Shown piece after piece: positions 63,624 through 64,000 of a stretch of 64,000 bases of DNA. Position 1 is the stretch's first letter; each line of letters opens with the position of its first letter. The stretch comes from Epilithonimonas mollis. Its GTDB lineage: Bacteria > Bacteroidota > Bacteroidia > Flavobacteriales > Weeksellaceae. The notes below the pieces were generated by a model that saw only the letters and a program-made list of their open reading frames with translations, made no database searches and was not told where the DNA came from. Location of the stretch: the NCBI RefSeq assembly GCF_900142325.1, contig NZ_FRAM01000002.1, forward strand, positions 248,001 to 312,000, written 5' to 3'. Both the position numbers and the translations under genes were made by a program.

Positions 63624-64000
63624 CTATTTTTTTATAAATTTCTTAGTTTCAATTCCAGATTCTGTTTCTATAGAAATGATATAATTTCCTTTTGTTAGAG
63701 ATGAAATGTCGATTTTAGAAGAATTAGCCTGAGCTGTTTTTATTAAAGAACCTGCTGCATTGTAGAATTTCACGGCATTGATTTTATCATCAATTTTGAT
63801 GGTGATGAAATCCGAAGCAGGATTTGGAAATATATTGATTTGTTTTTTAGAAAGGTCTGCCACTGCCAACTGATCCATATCAGCAATGATGATATTATCA
63901 ACAATAAAACCACTACCGTCATTGTCAAATTCGAAATTTAAATCGTTGGCTCTGACAACTTTGCTTCCTAAAGCAGAAGTATGGACCAGCTGATTATCCA
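63624..64000 (-). CDS. T9SS type A sorting domain protein (C-terminal part, cut by window edge)
   Basis: The minus-strand frame is open to the window end, not just from the Met at 63878. The visible 125 residues begin VHTSALGSKVVRANDLNFEF, continue DNDGSGFIVDNIIIADMDQL, and end in a complete type A sorting domain: INIFPNPASDFITIKIDD, VKFYNAAGSLIKTAQ, ISSLTKGNYIISIETESG and KKFIKK. Type IX secretion recognises this tail and exports the cargo across the outer membrane. The upstream fragment resembles the end of a carbohydrate- or metal-binding beta-sandwich, but the cargo is outside the window. Confidence 0.88.
   Translation of the reverse strand, partial: DNQLVHTSALGSKVVRANDLNFEFDNDGSGFIVDNIIIADMDQLAVADLSKKQINIFPNPASDFITIKIDDKINAVKFYNAAGSLIKTAQANSSKIDISSLTKGNYIISIETESGIETKKFIKK

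Overview
The window comes from the chromosome of a Bacteroidota bacterium. It is most likely a flavobacterium of the Chryseobacterium/Epilithonimonas group (Weeksellaceae). The evidence is AT-rich DNA, almost no Shine-Dalgarno sequences, promoters with the TTTG / TAnnTTTG signature, a Rho with a long disordered insertion, GLPGLI and outer-membrane-barrel families, a type IX secretion sorting tail, and flavobacterial gene orders. It is mostly core genome. I see no prophage, IS element, CRISPR array, rRNA or tRNA.

Layout. 1-6.5 kb: the 5' part of rho (minus strand, cut by the window edge), divergent from a DUF4293 membrane protein, then an M28 peptidase, an MsbA-like ABC exporter, a DUF1801 protein, CsaA, a TPR protein and a small zincin. 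6.6-10.6 kb: the sufA-sufB-sufC-sufD iron-sulfur operon (minus), whose promoter overlaps a palindrome that looks like an operator. 10.8-16 kb: a GLPGLI protein facing a four-gene envelope operon (sigma-54-type activator, membrane protein, LptE, long acidic TPR-like protein). 16.1-19.7 kb: miaB, a small membrane protein, two secreted TonB-C-terminus-like proteins and a secreted YbjN-like protein.

19.8-26.0 kb holds the most interesting gene set: RDD, SpoIIM, DUF4129, DUF4350, MoxR AAA+ ATPase and DUF58. This is a conserved but poorly understood membrane/chaperone module. Its last gene is bracketed by two copies of an inverted repeat. It is followed by OsmC, an AT-rich membrane protein of unknown function, a GH63-like glucosidase and an SDR oxidoreductase.

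30.9-39.9 kb is a complete methionine branch under a SAM-I riboswitch: metX, an ACT-homoserine dehydrogenase, a MetZ-like sulfhydrylase, a two-gene MetH and metF. Together they convert aspartate semialdehyde to methionine and supply methyl-THF. The spacers of this group are filled with repeats of three kinds.

40-49 kb: hutI-hutG, DUF2911, methionine aminotransferase, miaA, a redoxin, a Nudix hydrolase, xerD-like recombinase, dCMP deaminase and enoyl-CoA hydratase. 49-54.7 kb: rlpA, enolase, citrate synthase and two guanidino-group hydrolases. 54.7-64 kb (minus): two tandem outer-membrane barrels, a D-lactate-dehydrogenase-like enzyme, DUF3817, nadD, recJ and the C-terminal end of a T9SS-sorted protein cut by the right edge. 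Many convergent gene pairs share clear hairpin terminators.

No wholly new multi-gene system stands out. The best leads are the MoxR-DUF58-SpoIIM module, the covarying repeat hairpins in the met locus, the sufA operator and the disordered Rho insertion.
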